A stretch of DNA of 64,000 nucleotides, from NCBI GenBank assembly GCA_033439265.1, contig JAVTVX010000035.1:11744001-11808000 (forward strand). Direction: 5' to 3'. This stretch comes from Dillenia suffruticosa. Taxonomy: Eukaryota; Streptophyta; Magnoliopsida; Dilleniales; Dilleniaceae. Both the position numbers and the translations under genes were made by a program. Position 1 is the stretch's first letter; the number at the start of each line of letters is the position of its first letter. The notes beneath the pieces were generated by a model. The model searched no databases. It was not told where the DNA came from and was given only the letters and a program-made list of their open reading frames with translations. This document shows positions 37,363 to 49,702 of the stretch, in pieces.

Positions 37363-37541
37363 ATGATAAGATAAGTATATGGTAACGAGATGGTAAGTAA
37401 TGATTGTCACTGGATCTAAATTTATTTTTATTTATACTTTTAACTAATATATTTTATCATTTTTGTTATTTTCATTAATTTCATTCCATTTAATTAAATT
37501 AAATTGTTTGTATTTATTATAAATTTTTAAATTTTTTTAGA

Positions 37542-37715
37542 ATTTATATTTATAAATAAATAAATTGAAATAAGTAAAAATTCTATATATTTCATATTAA
37601 TTTCATTTCTAATTGTCTTTGTATTTTTTCTAATTTTTTTAATTTTTTTTAGAATTTATATTTATAAAGAAATAAAATGAAAGAAGTAAAAATTCTATAT
37701 ATTTAATACAAAATA
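37542..37715. repeat. direct repeat, about 110-bp period
   Basis: AGAATTTATATTTATAAA ... AAAAATTCTATATATTT occurs at about 37540 and 37650, with small differences. Confidence 0.75.
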
Positions 37716-37807
37716 GGAAAATATATATTCTAAGGAAAAAAAAGGTGAGAAGTTTTTTAGGGAAAAAGGAAAAAGGAAAAAGAAAAGCAAAAAAACTTTT
37801 CTCAAAA

Positions 37808-38490
37808 ATAGGACCCGGGCCTCCGGTCCGGTCCGGTCCGGTTCGGAAGGTGGGTCGGGATGCGTTGTAAGCGTGCATGCAAGCTAGAGCGAGCGCCATG
37901 CCTACGTGGGTGCCCACGCATGGCGTAGCGTCAGGAAGCACGGTGCAAGTGGCCGCACGGTGCAAGTGCCATGTGGCGCTCGGTCATGGCATGACGGCCT
38001 CTGCGCATGCCCGTAGCATGGGCGCATGCAAGCGCCCATACGGGCACCCGGGCTTGCCAGTACCTGCGCCCGCACATACCAAAGCGCACTGCGTGTGCTC
38101 ATGCAAGCGCCAACGCGGGCGCCTTGGCTTGCACCGGCGCCCGAGCATGCCACCGTGCACTGCATACGCCCATGCAAGCCCCCGCGCATGCCGTGCTAAC
38201 GCAACCGCTAGGCCATGCGAGCACGGCGCCCGCGCATGGCAGCGTGTGCTGCGTGCGCTGCATGCGCCCATGCCCAGGTCCACGCGGGCTCCCAGGCATG
38301 GCAGTGGGGGTGCCTGCGCATGTTACCGCACGGGCCAAGTGAGCATGCAAGTAGCCGCGCGAGGGCGCCTGGCCATGCCAACGCGGGCGCCCACGGATGC
38401 CACTGCACAGGCAAGCTTGCCCGCGCTTGGCAGGGCGCTCGCAAGTGCCTGCACGGGCACCCACGAGGCAAGCATGCCATGCCATTGCAA
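37808..38490. repeat. largest GC-rich block, about 690 bases
   Basis: It opens with GGTCC-type pentamers (CCGGTCCGGTCCGGTCC near 37820) and then runs through GCGCCC, GCATGC and CATGCAAGCGCC motifs with a loose unit of about 35-40 bases. Open frames up to 240 codons overlap on both strands and in several frames. This is expected when TAA, TAG and TGA are rare, so I do not call a gene. Confidence 0.88.
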
Positions 38491-40269
38491 TATTAATTTT
38501 TATATTAAAAAATATAAATATGTATTTATAAATATAAATAAATTTATTATTGTTGTAGTTTTTAATATTAGAATTAGGAGCATACTAATATTATTTTAAT
38601 ATTTGTAATTTTAATATTTATGAAGTTATAAATATGTGTTTATAAATTTAATTGGATTCTTAGTGGAGTTTTAAATTTTAGCACATATTTTAAATTTTGG
38701 AAGTTGTTTGAGATGTTATGTTATAGGTTATAGTCTGAAATTGTAATTTTAGAAGTTGTAAGTTATTTGAGAGTATGGTAATTTTGGGAGAGTGTTATGT
38801 TATAGGTGGTAAGTGTGTGTAAGTATGCTTGAGTATGTGATTTGAGTATGTGATAAGTGTTGTGATATGTTATAAGATGATATGACAAGAAAAAATTGTT
38901 TATACATACATAGAGACATTACAATACAACATCCTCACAATTTTCCTCTTTCCTTTTCTTTTTCTTTTCTCCTTTGTTTTGTTTGAAACTTTTTTCCTCC
39001 ATCTTTTTTCTTTTCTACTTGTCTTCTGTGAAACTTTTTCCTCATTGTTTCATCATCTTCAATATAATATCATCTTCAATATAATATTCTAAAAATAAAA
39101 GTTTGAGAAAATATTTTTTTCTCAAAAACAGATCCTGAAAAATAAAATAAAACCATCAGTAATAAAATAAAACCACGTAACAAAACCAATACCAATACAG
39201 GGATAAAAAAAACATATTAGCAAGAGTATATTAAAATAAAATAACAAATAACTAAAAATGTGATAGCAAGAGTATATTAAAATAAAATAACAAATAATTA
39301 AAAATGTGAAACTCACTGGTTTCATAATCAAAAGTCAATTCTGAGACAATAGAAATATCCACTTTCTTTTGGGTTTGCTTTCGGCCCCACTTTCTTTTGG
39401 GCTCGCTTTAGGCTCTAAAATAAGTATAATAAGTAGATGAAAAAATATTATTAATTAAAGAATGATATTTGAGTACGAATGATCATGATGAGAAGTGAGG
39501 AATGATGAAAGTATATAGCGAAAGAAAACCATAATGGTAAAATGCAGATAATGACTTTGAGAATAAGTTTGGATTGAAAATGGTATTGAGTCAGCATATA
39601 TAACAATCTATCGTGCAAAAACAATTTATAATCAGTAATGTAAAATTAAAAATAAATAGAAAGAATGCATAATTCAAAGTACGCCCCAATCCGTAAGCAT
39701 CCGATTCTAACTAAATTCAATTGTCTTTAGATTTAGCTCTAAAAATTGAAAAATTAGATTAATTGAAATATCTTAAAAAATTGGATTCCAAAATAAGAAA
39801 AACAAAGTCACTTTTCGATCATAAAAAACCCAAACACTCGTGCTCAGAAAAAGACCTAACCTTAACAGAGGAGAAAGATAGTTGGTTTGTCTTTCCATCT
39901 TTCATTTCAATTCATTTTTAGTATCTTTATCAATCTTTCATTTCAATTCATTTTCAGTATCTTTATCATTCTCCTTGTCAAAAAGCCTCATCCCATCCTT
40001 TCTCATCCAAACCCTTCTCCTTCTCCAAACACTCCTCTTGCCCTTTCCCTTTCTCTTGCCAGGCTTTGTCCTCCTCCTCCTCCTCCTCCTCCTTTTTCCC
40101 TTTCTTTTGATTTTTTTCCTTCTTTTGTTCTTCCTTATCTTCTTCATTTTGTACATAATCACAAAGTCTGTACATCATATCATAACATATCATGATGCAT
40201 TTGTAACAAATTGAAATGAATTTGAATTGATTTCTCCAAAAATATTTTAAGTTCGATGCTTCTCTGCAT

Positions 40270-40520
40270 TATATATAAGTGTATATATAAGTGTTTGCAA
40301 GTGGTATAAATTAGTGATTTGTAAGTTTACTTAATTTTTTCTTCACTTCCTTCAACACCAACGCTTTCAACACTTTCTTCAGCTTCTTCAACACTCAAAC
40401 ACTAGTGTATATATAAGTGTTTGTAAGTGGTATAAATTAGTGATTTGTAAGTTTACTTAATTTTTTCTTCACTTCCTTCAACACCAAGGCTTTCTTCAGC
40501 TTTTTCAACACTCAACAACA
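40270..40520. repeat. tandem duplication of about 125 bp
   Basis: GTATATATAAGTGTTTG through CTTCCTTCAACACCAA appears at about 40281 and again at about 40406, with few changes. Confidence 0.9.
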
Positions 40521-40680
40521 CTCAACACTCGCAGATTTTTCAGACAATAAACCCTAAAAAGATAAAAAATATAAAAGGTGAATAAATCTATAAATAAATA
40601 TTATACTATTAAGATTCCACACTAATTACAGTAATTACATAATGCATATAAACATATTTTAACTTACAGACATTTATAAC

Positions 40681-40766
40681 TCGAATTCAAGTCTGTCGGT
40701 CGAATTCAAGTCTTCGATCCGTCGAATTCAAGTCTTCGATCCGTCGAATTCAAGTCTTCGATCTGT
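40681..40766. repeat. 22-bp tandem repeat
   Basis: GTCGAATTCAAGTCTTCGA plus TCC repeats at 40699, 40721 and 40743 at an exact 22-base spacing, with a diverged copy at 40681. Each unit contains GAATTC. Confidence 0.95.
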
Positions 40767-42639
40767 TGTCCATAGCGATTGGTAAACGTCGAATTCAACT
40801 CTGACATTCTCAAAATGAAAAATCTAAACATAAAATAAAATTTGTTAAATATTGTTAAATAGATTGCAATCATTCATTTTGAAAATTAAATTGAAAGCTT
40901 ACGATAAGTAAAAATAAACAACCACTAATACCTGCCTTCTTTCTCTGTTCCTCTCTATTCCTTTGCTCGACGTTTGAATTCACAAATCTCATTAGCTAAC
41001 CATTCTAATACAAATTTAGCCCAATTATATTGTTGAATATTTTCAACATCAATAATATCAATAATAGTAGTAATAATAGTAGTAGCAAGATGTCTGAAAC
41101 CGGGAACACATTTATAGTTAAGTTTGGCATAAAAAGTATCGAAGGATAAATACCCACCTTAAACATCGTTTAAAGTTGGGTGAGTAGATTTGGATTTGTT
41201 TTAATTGACTATGTTTTAATGTCAAGAAATACTTTCTCTTGAAGATTCAATGAGGAAGAATCTAAAATATCACGTCCGATCTAAGAAATTTCTAGAATTT
41301 GTCCTACTTCTTCTTCTATCGAGTTTAAAATTGTGATGGAGAGCGATAGATAGATAAAAAGATATTTATGCATGGTTCAAATCTCATTACGAGTTTCTCA
41401 CACAATTTTTGACTCAATATATCACAGGTAAGCGTCAAAAGCTTTCGAATCTCATTTGTTTCACTACACATTTCATATCGTCCATTTCATATGGTCGGTA
41501 AGAATAGAAAATAGCTCTCTTACTTACTTGCTTTTGGAGAACACCTTGTTTGCATTTTGTCTGCATTGGAGTAGCCATTGCTTTTCTCATTCCAGAAATC
41601 TTTTCGTCTTCTTCACTTATATCAATCTATTAAAAAAATATTTTTAAGTATAATTTATTTAATGAAAATGAGAAAAAAATAAGTATGAGTAAGAGTAACT
41701 CACCCAGATCTTAGTTTCTGACGGTTTTGATTTTGATTTGTGTGATTTTTTGGTTTTGATAGAAGGAAGAAGTAAGTTTGTAGTTTTTTGGTTTTGATGG
41801 TATTGATCGGATAAGTGTGAAGTGAAATAAGGTTCGGTGAACTCAAGCACGCCTACCGGATGTTATCGAAATGACATTAGCCGCCTCCGCAGAGAACGGA
41901 GTTCAAAGTTTTGAATAAACGCTATTTTTAATTATAAATTATTATAATAATCGTTAATCAAATATATTATTATATTATATTTAATTATATTATATTAACA
42001 CATAGTTACAAATATAAATTCATATTATTAACTTTATTAATAACTAAACCCTTACTTTTCTATGAATTTGAGCTTTATTAATCTATTTAGCATGAATTTG
42101 AGTTAAGAAACATTTTTTAAAAATTCACCTTACAACAAACATAACATAACAACATATGTGAATGTGTTAACGAATAAATTAACATAACAACATAACATAT
42201 AACATATGTTATGTTATGGGATATTGTTGTGTTAAATCAAATTGATATATGTTTTGAAAAAATTACTCTTTTTTTTTATCAGCTTAGTAATGTTCCATCA
42301 TTCTTTTTTTGACTAAAAACAAATTACAAAAATATTATAAACATTAATTAATTTATTTGACAGGGATTTTTTTTAGTAAAAACAAATTACAAAAATATCA
42401 CAGGAAAATGAGAAGTGTTGAATAAAAATAAAGAATTAAAAATAGTATTTTAATATTTAAAAAACTTTGCATTAAATTTTTGCAAAGAGGTTTAAATGGA
42501 GTGAGAAAAAATGGAGAAACTTTAAAGAATTTTTCAATATCATTTACACAAACATATTTTAAAAAAACAGCAATTTTGCCACCCTTTTTTCATTTCTTAA
42601 TCCTTTAAAATTTTTTTTATACTTTTACTTACAAATTGC

Positions 42640-42895
42640 ATTAGTTGGTTACACCACACTTACCACCACACCACCACGTTCCCTTCTTTGCCATAACCTT
42701 TATACTTCTATTAGATTAATTAAAAATAACAAGAAAATAAACTTATTAATATTAAACTACTTACTACTACATTAGTTACCACACTTACCACCACACCACC
42801 ACCACCGCGCTCCCTCTTTATAATTCTATTAGATTAATTAAAAATAACAAGACAATAAAATTATTAATATTATTAATTTAAATAATATAATGATA
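42640..42895. repeat. tandem duplication of about 125 bp
   Basis: ACACTTACCACCACACCACCAC through CTATTAGATTAATTAAAAATAACAAGA occurs twice, at about 42655 and 42782. Confidence 0.85.
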
Positions 42896-43739
42896 TGAAA
42901 TTATGGATTTATATTAATTTATATAATATAGTGTTATAGTTTTTAAACTATATTAAATATTATAGTGATTCAAAATTTTATTTCTCATATTTCTATTGTA
43001 CACAACTTCTCTACATCGCCACCAACTCCAACTAGATCTCAACCACTAATATTTTTATAATTGACATGTTTAAAATTAATTATAGATTTCATTTGACATT
43101 TGAGATGTTTAAATTTAATTACTTTATATTTGGTTTTTTGCTATGAAACTTAGCAAGAAGTCATCTACCATTATATAAATCTATGAATAAAAGATGCCAA
43201 ACATGTTCAAAAAATTAGAATACATGACCGTGTTGTTTACAGTGTGTTTATAGTGTAGATGTGTTTAAAATATAGGTATTAAATTGAATATATGGTATAA
43301 ATTGAAATACAATCACCACCGACATCATATTAAATACAAATCATTTGCACAAATTTGTATTGAAAAAAAAACAAAATAAAATAAATAAGAAAATGTTTTT
43401 GCTGTGTTTTTAAATTGGTAAAGAAAGGAAAGGCAGGAAATTTGATTAATTTGGTAGTAAAATAGAAAATTATTTTTGGCATGAGAAATATTTTTTTGGG
43501 TTATTATTTAAATATTTGTAAATGTAAATTAAGTGTGAATTAAAATAAATTAATATTAATATTATTAGTTGTTTTTTTTAATTTATATAAAATTATATAA
43601 TATTGTTACATTATTTAAATTAAAAATATTAACAACTTAAATTAAATTAATAAATTCAAATCATATTAATTAAATTAATAATATTAATAATTTAAATTTC
43701 CATACAAAATACAAAACAAACACAAAACAAAACACAACA

Positions 43740-43919
43740 CTCGCAGCCTAGGACCGCACTGCATCCAAGTGCACAAGCAAGTGCCTGCACAGGTGCCCGC
43801 ACATGCCATAGCGGGCCGCACATGCCATAGCGGGCCACGCATGCCTTGCGGGAGCCCGGGCATGCGCGTGGCAAGCGCCCTTGCTGGTGCTCGCGCGGAA
43901 CCTGTGCACAGCAGCACAT
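43740..43919. repeat. GC-rich block at 43.7 kb
   Basis: It includes two adjacent copies of CGCACATGCCATAGCGGGCC and GGGAGCCCGGGCATGCGCG. The borders are abrupt. Confidence 0.85.
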
Positions 43920-44300
43920 GGTTTTCTCCTTTGTTTAAGAAAATTCATCAAAAAATGCTCTTCAAATATGCTTCCAAAGGGATTCGATGTGCTCTTCTCC
44001 TGGGTTGGTTTGATGGATTCGATATCCTTTTTTTAAAAGAAAATTCATAAAAAATGCGCTTTGAAAGGGATTCGATGGGCTCTTCTCCAAAATTCGATGT
44101 GCTCTTCCTTCCCCTGTTTTTAAGGAAATTCATCCCTTCCTTCCTTCCGAAAGCACTTCTTAAGAAAATGTGCTCTTCTCCTATTTTCTCCTTTCTTTAA
44201 GAAAATTCATTCGATAAAATTCATCTTCTTCTCCAATTTTTTAAAAGAAAATTCATAAAAAAATGCTTTCCAGTTTTTAAAAAAATTCATCAAAAAAAGT
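43920..44300. repeat. irregular tandem repeats of AAGAAAATTCAT-type units
   Basis: Units combining GTGCTCTTCTCC, TTTTTAAAAGAAAATTCAT and GGGATTCGATG repeat about six times with variable spacing, directly after the GC block. Confidence 0.8.
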
Positions 44301-45641
44301 ATAATATATTATAATAATATATTACGATATATCATAACACTATTATATAAATTAATAATTGAATATCATTTCAATTGTTAATTAATAATATTATTAATTT
44401 AAATTAATAATATATAAATAACTAATTTAATTATAATAATAATTCCCTAACTTAATAATTAATATAGCCCTGTAAAAAATATATTTTAAAAGAAATATAT
44501 TTTAAAAGAGAGAAGGAAAGGTTTTCAAGAACAATATCATTTAATAATATTAATATTGAATAAAGAATTTAGCAGTATAACCTACTCAGGCTCACGACAA
44601 AATTAATGTCCAGTAGTTTTATAGTACTTTTTATAATTTATAATTATGTCATTTAATTTAGTACCTCTCTTAATTAACTAACTAGAATAAATTTTGCTAA
44701 CATAAACATAGATTTAATTTAATTTAATTTAGTGATTGTTTTATGAATAGAAAGACAGCAATAGGTAAGTTGAGTCAAAATGAAAAGTTTGGATAAAATG
44801 TTTTTGGGCACTAAAAATTTGGAGAATTTGGCGAAAAGCTTGATTTGTAATTGTTTTTTAATAAATTTTAAATTTTCAAATTTTGAATTGATTAGAGGAT
44901 TTCGTGAGAGGGAGATTGAAAGACAGAGATTGAAAGACGGTGACTGATGACAAGACTGAGAAGAGAGAGATGAGAATTTCATGAGAGGGAGATTGAAAGA
45001 TAGAGAGATGACTGATGAGAAGACTGAGAAGAGAGAAGATCAACTTGCTTTTACTTAAAAAAGGAAAATTGTCGGAGATAGAGAAAGAGATAGAGAGGGA
45101 TGTGAAGATTTGGGGGGAGAGATAATTTGAGGAAGATAAATCTGGAGACGAAACATGTGTACAATACATAGATAAAAAAAAAAAGAAAAAGAGATAGAAA
45201 GTTGAATATTAAAAAATAAATTTTTATTTTCAGGAAATTTTAGAAAAAGGGGGGGTTTATAAGTTTTTTTTTTTAAAAAAATCTTTTTCTTTATCTTAAT
45301 AATCATTTTTTTACATAAAAAATTTTTAACATTACAATAAAATCTTTTTTTTTCTAATTTTTTTCTCCACATCTATAAAATATTTAATAATCTTTTTTTC
45401 TTATTCTTTTAGAATTAGAATGGCCTCGTAATTAACTTATTTTTTTAATCAAAAATAATAATAATTTGATACCTAATATAAAGAAAATTCTAATAATAAC
45501 AAAAAGCAGTTTGTTTGTTTATTATAATAATAATAATAATAATTTGTAATTGATTATATTATATTATATATTATGATTAAGATTAAATATGAAGAAGAAT
45601 TAATGTTAATGTTTTATGAAGTTTTGTTGGTTAAATTGACG
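44301..45641. other. AT-rich intergenic DNA left of element A
   Basis: No gene was recognised. A duplication of about 75 bases (TGAGAGGGAGATTGAAAGA ... AAGACTGAGAAGAGAGA) lies at 44905-45045. Confidence 0.5.
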
Positions 45642-46518
45642 CACTACAAAAAAACACGGTTTTAGCCATGGATTTTCGCGACGGAAAAAATTCGTCGCTA
45701 TTTTGCGACGAATTTAGCGACAAAAACTTTTTCGTCGCTAATTTGCCACAAAATTTGCAACGAAAAGGAAGTTGTGGCTAAATTAGCGACGGATACATCA
45801 TTCGTAGCAAAATTCGTCGCTAATTAGTGACGAAAAAATTTTCATGGCTAAATTCGTCGCTAATTGGCGACAAAAAAAAATTTTCATTGCAAATTTCGTC
45901 GCTAAATAAGTTTTTTATATATAATTAAATAAAATAAAATATTAATATAATATTTAAATTAAAAAATTAATTTAACAACCACGGTTTAGCGACGGATTTC
46001 TAAATCCGTGGCTGATTCAGCGACGGATTCGAAATCTGTCGCTAAATAGGTTTTTTATATATAATTAAATAAAATATAATATTAATATAATATTTAAATT
46101 AAAAAATTAATTTAACAACCGAATTTAATTTAGTTACGGATTTCCAAATCCGTGGCTGATTCAGCGACGGATTCCAAATCCGTCGCTCAATTGTTTTATT
46201 TTTATTTTATTTTAATAATTTCAGCGACGGATTCCAAATCCGTCGCTGAATTTTATCTTCTTTTAATTATAATTTTATTTTATTTTTATTTTATTTTATT
46301 ATTTTATATTAACAAATCATATTATTATTTTATAATATTTTAATTTAAATTTTAAAAAAAACCATATATTTTATTTTATTTAAATTATATATATTTTTTT
46401 AATTAATTTATTATTTTTTTCTTTTTTTTGATTTAATATTTTTATTATTGTATAGGTAATTTTTTTTTATTTGTTTAATTTTATTTAATAATATAAATTT
46501 TTTAATTAAATATTAATC

Positions 46519-46775
46519 TAGCGCGGGCGCCGGCCCATGCACGCACAGGCGCCTGCCTGCCTGGGCGCCCGCGCCCTGCGCGTGCTGGGGCGTGCCTGCC
46601 TGGGCGCCCAGGCAGGCGCCCAGGAGGGCAAGTGTGGGCGCCCGCGTGCCTGCTGGGGCACGCCTGCCTGGGCGCCCAGGCAGGCGCCCAGGTGGGCAAG
46701 CGCGGGCGCCTGCTCGCCTGCTGGGGCCCGCCTGCCTGGGCGCCCAGGCAGGCGCTGTCTGCTGGGACGTGCCAC
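46519..46775. repeat. GC-rich block of element A with three 68-bp-spaced palindromes
   Basis: A perfect 22-base palindrome (half-site CCTGCCTGGGC) occurs at 46595-46616, 46663-46684 and 46731-46752, exactly 68 bases apart. Between them are GGGCAAG, GGGCGCC and TGCTGGGGC motifs. Confidence 0.95.
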
Positions 46776-46797
46776 AAAAAATATAAATAAATCTGTA

Positions 46798-46868
46798 GTT
46801 GAAGGGATTTGAACGTTGGACTTGGACCTTGACCTCAAAGACATGTTACCACTGCACCACGGGTGTTG
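46798..46868 (-). other. tRNA-like stretch 1 of element A
   Basis: On the minus strand, GTGGTGCAGTGGTAACATG (box A-like) is followed about 30 bases later by ACGTTCAAATCCC (box B-like). Spacing is right for a tRNA-derived sequence, but a full cloverleaf was not established. Confidence 0.5.
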
Positions 46869-47427
46869 TTGTGTGACTTTTTTCCTCCTCTTTGTTTTCT
46901 ATTCTCACTTTTTTTTCCTTATCTCTATTTTTTTTTTCTTTCTACTCTCATTTCTTATATATAATAATTTTATTATAATATATAATAATTTTATTATAAC
47001 GAATAAAAATATTTTATAATTAAATATATAGTTTTTTTAAATTATTAATATATTATAATTTATTGATAATTATAATTTTATAGTTTTGAGATATTGTAAT
47101 CCATTTTTAAATTATGGATTAAAAAAATAAAATAAAAATGAAAAAAAATAATAAGATAATAAGATAAAAGAGAAAAGAAGAAATCAAAATATAATATAAA
47201 CATATTTTTTAATTTATTTTAAATTAGTATTTTATTATTTTTTATTTTATTAAAAATTATCATATTTATTATTTTTAATTAATATTATTTTAGGTGGGTG
47301 GTATAAATAAAAAAAGTTATTATATTTATTATTTTAAATTATTATTATATATTATTTTATTATTATTAGAAAAATGTGAAATAAAGATAATAAATAATAA
47401 AAAAAGAAATTTATAAAATAATAATAT

Positions 47428-47508
47428 CTTTGGCTCGGTGGTTTACAAGTTGCATGCAGGAGTTCGGAGGAGTGCGGAGTTCGGAGTTCGGAGTTCGAAA
47501 CACGGTGG
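47428..47508 (+). other. tRNA-like stretch 2 of element A
   Basis: TTGGCTCGGTGGTTTACA (box A-like) is followed by GAGTTCGAAAC (box B-like). Between them are several copies of GGAGTTC, expanded compared with element B. Confidence 0.4.
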
Positions 47509-47539
47509 AGGCAGAAGGCATTTTCCAGAAATTAAGAGT

Positions 47540-47605
47540 GCCTGCGCTCGGGCGGGCTGGCTCGGGTGGGCAAGGGTGGCGCTCGGGTGACACGTGCCCT
47601 CCCTG
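47540..47605. repeat. small GC-rich patch in element A
   Basis: CTCGGGCGGGCTGGCTCGGG and related motifs lie just inside the right arm. Confidence 0.75.
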
Positions 47606-48505
47606 AACATTCCATGTTTTTAGCGACGAATTTTTTTAAAATTTTCGTCGCTAAATTTGTGGCTAAAAGACTGTTTTTTTTTAAATTTTCGTCGCTAAAT
47701 TTGTGGTTAAAAAACTGTTTTTTTGTAATGACGGATGAAAGGTTTAATTGATTGAAAGATTGAACGATTGTTATGTGAGAGAGTTGAAAGAGGTGATTAA
47801 GAAGATTGAAGATTAAAGTAACGAAAAAACTTGGAAAATGAGCTGCTTTAAGTTTTTTATTTGGCGCGAAAAAATGGATGTGAAGATTTTGGGAGTGGGA
47901 GATTAATGTGTGTTTTTTTTTTGTTGGAAAGAAAGAAAAAGAAAGAAAGGATGGACAGTAAAAAATAAAATATAAATTTAATTGATATTATAATACTTTT
48001 AAAAACTCCATTTATTTATTTATGTACAACACAAAATTCTAAAACCAATTAAATTGCTATATATTTATATAGTCTATCCAATTTTCTTTCCTCTGTGTTT
48101 TGACAAATTATGTCTACCCAATTTTCTTTCTTGTTAGACTAAGTGAAGAACTCTATATATCACCACCAAACACAACCTTTTGAACAAGTGAAGTTCTTTT
48201 CAAGTGAAGTTGTTGTGACTGAATTCTAACAAAAATTTATTATATTAATTTTAAGTTTAGTAAATTACAAAAATGTAAATTATTTAACAAATTTTAGTAA
48301 TTAAATGTCAATTCAAAGATTCTTATATAGAATAGGTGAAAATTAAATTAAAAAAGAGTTGGTATATTATTGGATAAATTTTATGGAGAATCAATAACAT
48401 ATTTTCCTTTAATATTTCATGTTTAATATTTCATGATAACACGAAAGACATGATTTGTTTATGTAGGGATCAATTGCCCCGGTATTTTGACTCCATCATT
48501 GATAC

Positions 48506-48508
<3 letters not shown>

Positions 48509-48567
<59 letters not shown>
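48509..48567. repeat. (TA)n microsatellite, about 58 bases
   Basis: A pure TA run in intergenic DNA. Confidence 0.97.
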
Positions 48568-48572
<5 letters not shown>

Positions 48573-49664
48573 CACCCGCTTCCACAAATTCATGGTTAGG
48601 ATATTCTTAAAAGTTTTTTTTTGTATAATAATTTTAATTAAAGTAAAATTTGAATAATATATATAATTTTACAATTTAAAATTAATTTTAAAATGAATTT
48701 AATTATTATTATTGCACTAATTACAAAGCATTTGAATCTCACTTTGATTTAGCCTTTGAATTGTCCTCTCCATATATATATATATGCGTGCATAATACTT
48801 TTCTTTGAATTGTCCTCTCCATATTTTGACACACGTAATTTACAAGTTGAGATTCTTTTTCGTACCCGAGTTCCATGATGCTACAAGTGGTTATGGTACT
48901 GACCATCTACAAGTGTGCGTCAGTCTTATTCAACACTCATGTTTTTATTTAGTAAATTCCAACTGACCAAGTTAGACTATCATTTAAATTTTTAAGATAA
49001 GTATTCAATTCAATTTGTGAAGACCACTCCAAGAAACCAGGGTTAGAAATTTTTAAGAATACCATCAACAACAGCTGTGAGATTTTCATCAGACATGGTG
49101 TATAGTGTATTAGCAATAAATGTATTCTCCTTAAAAAAGAATAATAAAATTGAATTAAACCGATGAATATCTTAAAGAGACAAGCATAGTGTTTATGGCA
49201 CTAGCCATGGAATTCACGTGGCAAATTCCAGACCAAAAGTGTAGCATTGCATCTGTCCCTACCATAATTCATGATTGAAAGAGAACAAGATTGGATTTTT
49301 ACTCTACATCAAACACTGTGGCCATGACCACTCTTATTCAACACTCACGCCAATAAACTCAAATCAAACGCATTAAACTCAAATCAAATGCATTGAATTG
49401 AATAGCTACATGGGTATCAGAAAACTTAATATAATTCAATTTATTTTTATGTATAATCATTTTAATTAAAGTAAATTTAAATAATATATATAATTTTACA
49501 ATTATTTAACATTAATTTTTTAATGAATTTAAATTTTCATTCCACTAATTACAAATTTTACATTCCAATCTCAAATTGTCCTCTCTCCATGTGCATGGAT
49601 CTATGAATTAATAATGGAATTGCGTAGAAAACTCCTTAGATTTGTTCGAGTATTAGTTCAAGTA

Positions 49665-49701
<37 letters not shown>

Positions 49702-49702
49702 A
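49665..49702. repeat. (CT)n(CA)n compound microsatellite
   Basis: CTCTCTCTCT runs directly into about twelve CA copies. Confidence 0.97.

Larger units (their letters stand above)
38491..43739. other. AT-rich repeat-bearing intergenic DNA
   Basis: No gene or element with clear ends was recognised. It holds short local duplications at about 39.2, 40.3-40.5, 40.7 and 42.6-42.9 kb, a (TCC)n run at about 40072-40094 and a palindromic AACATAAC/GTTATGTT stretch at about 42180-42235. Open frames at 39882-40214 are low-complexity CT tracts. Confidence 0.5.
45642..47730. mobile_element. element A: non-autonomous CACTA element
   Basis: The left end is CACTACAAAAAAACACGG and the right end CTGTTTTTTTGTAATG, one change from a perfect terminal invert. 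ACG flanks both sides (45639-45641 and 47731-47733). Both arms are packed with TTAGCGAC, GTCGCTAA and CCGTCGCT motifs. Inside lie a GC block, a tRNA-like stretch on minus, a second on plus, and a small GC patch, in the same order as in element B. The last 45 bases or so of the right arm are partly duplicated (47638-47680 and 47684-47726). It has no coding capacity. Confidence 0.9.

Noticed and set aside
37877..38599. 240-codon plus-strand open frame in the 37.8-kb GC block
   Set aside because: The same reasoning applies. Four other frames of about 90-130 codons overlap it, and the translation is compositionally driven.
39882..40214. Frames of 102-110 codons on plus and 71-74 on minus
   Set aside because: They translate a CT/(TCC)n-rich tract and are low-complexity in every frame.
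40681..40766. CRISPR-like array
   Set aside because: The 22-bp units are contiguous, with no spacers, and the genome is a plant nuclear one.
43948..44133. Short gene after the 43.7-kb GC block
   Set aside because: The frame covers tandem AAGAAAATTCAT repeats and is repetitive in the translation.
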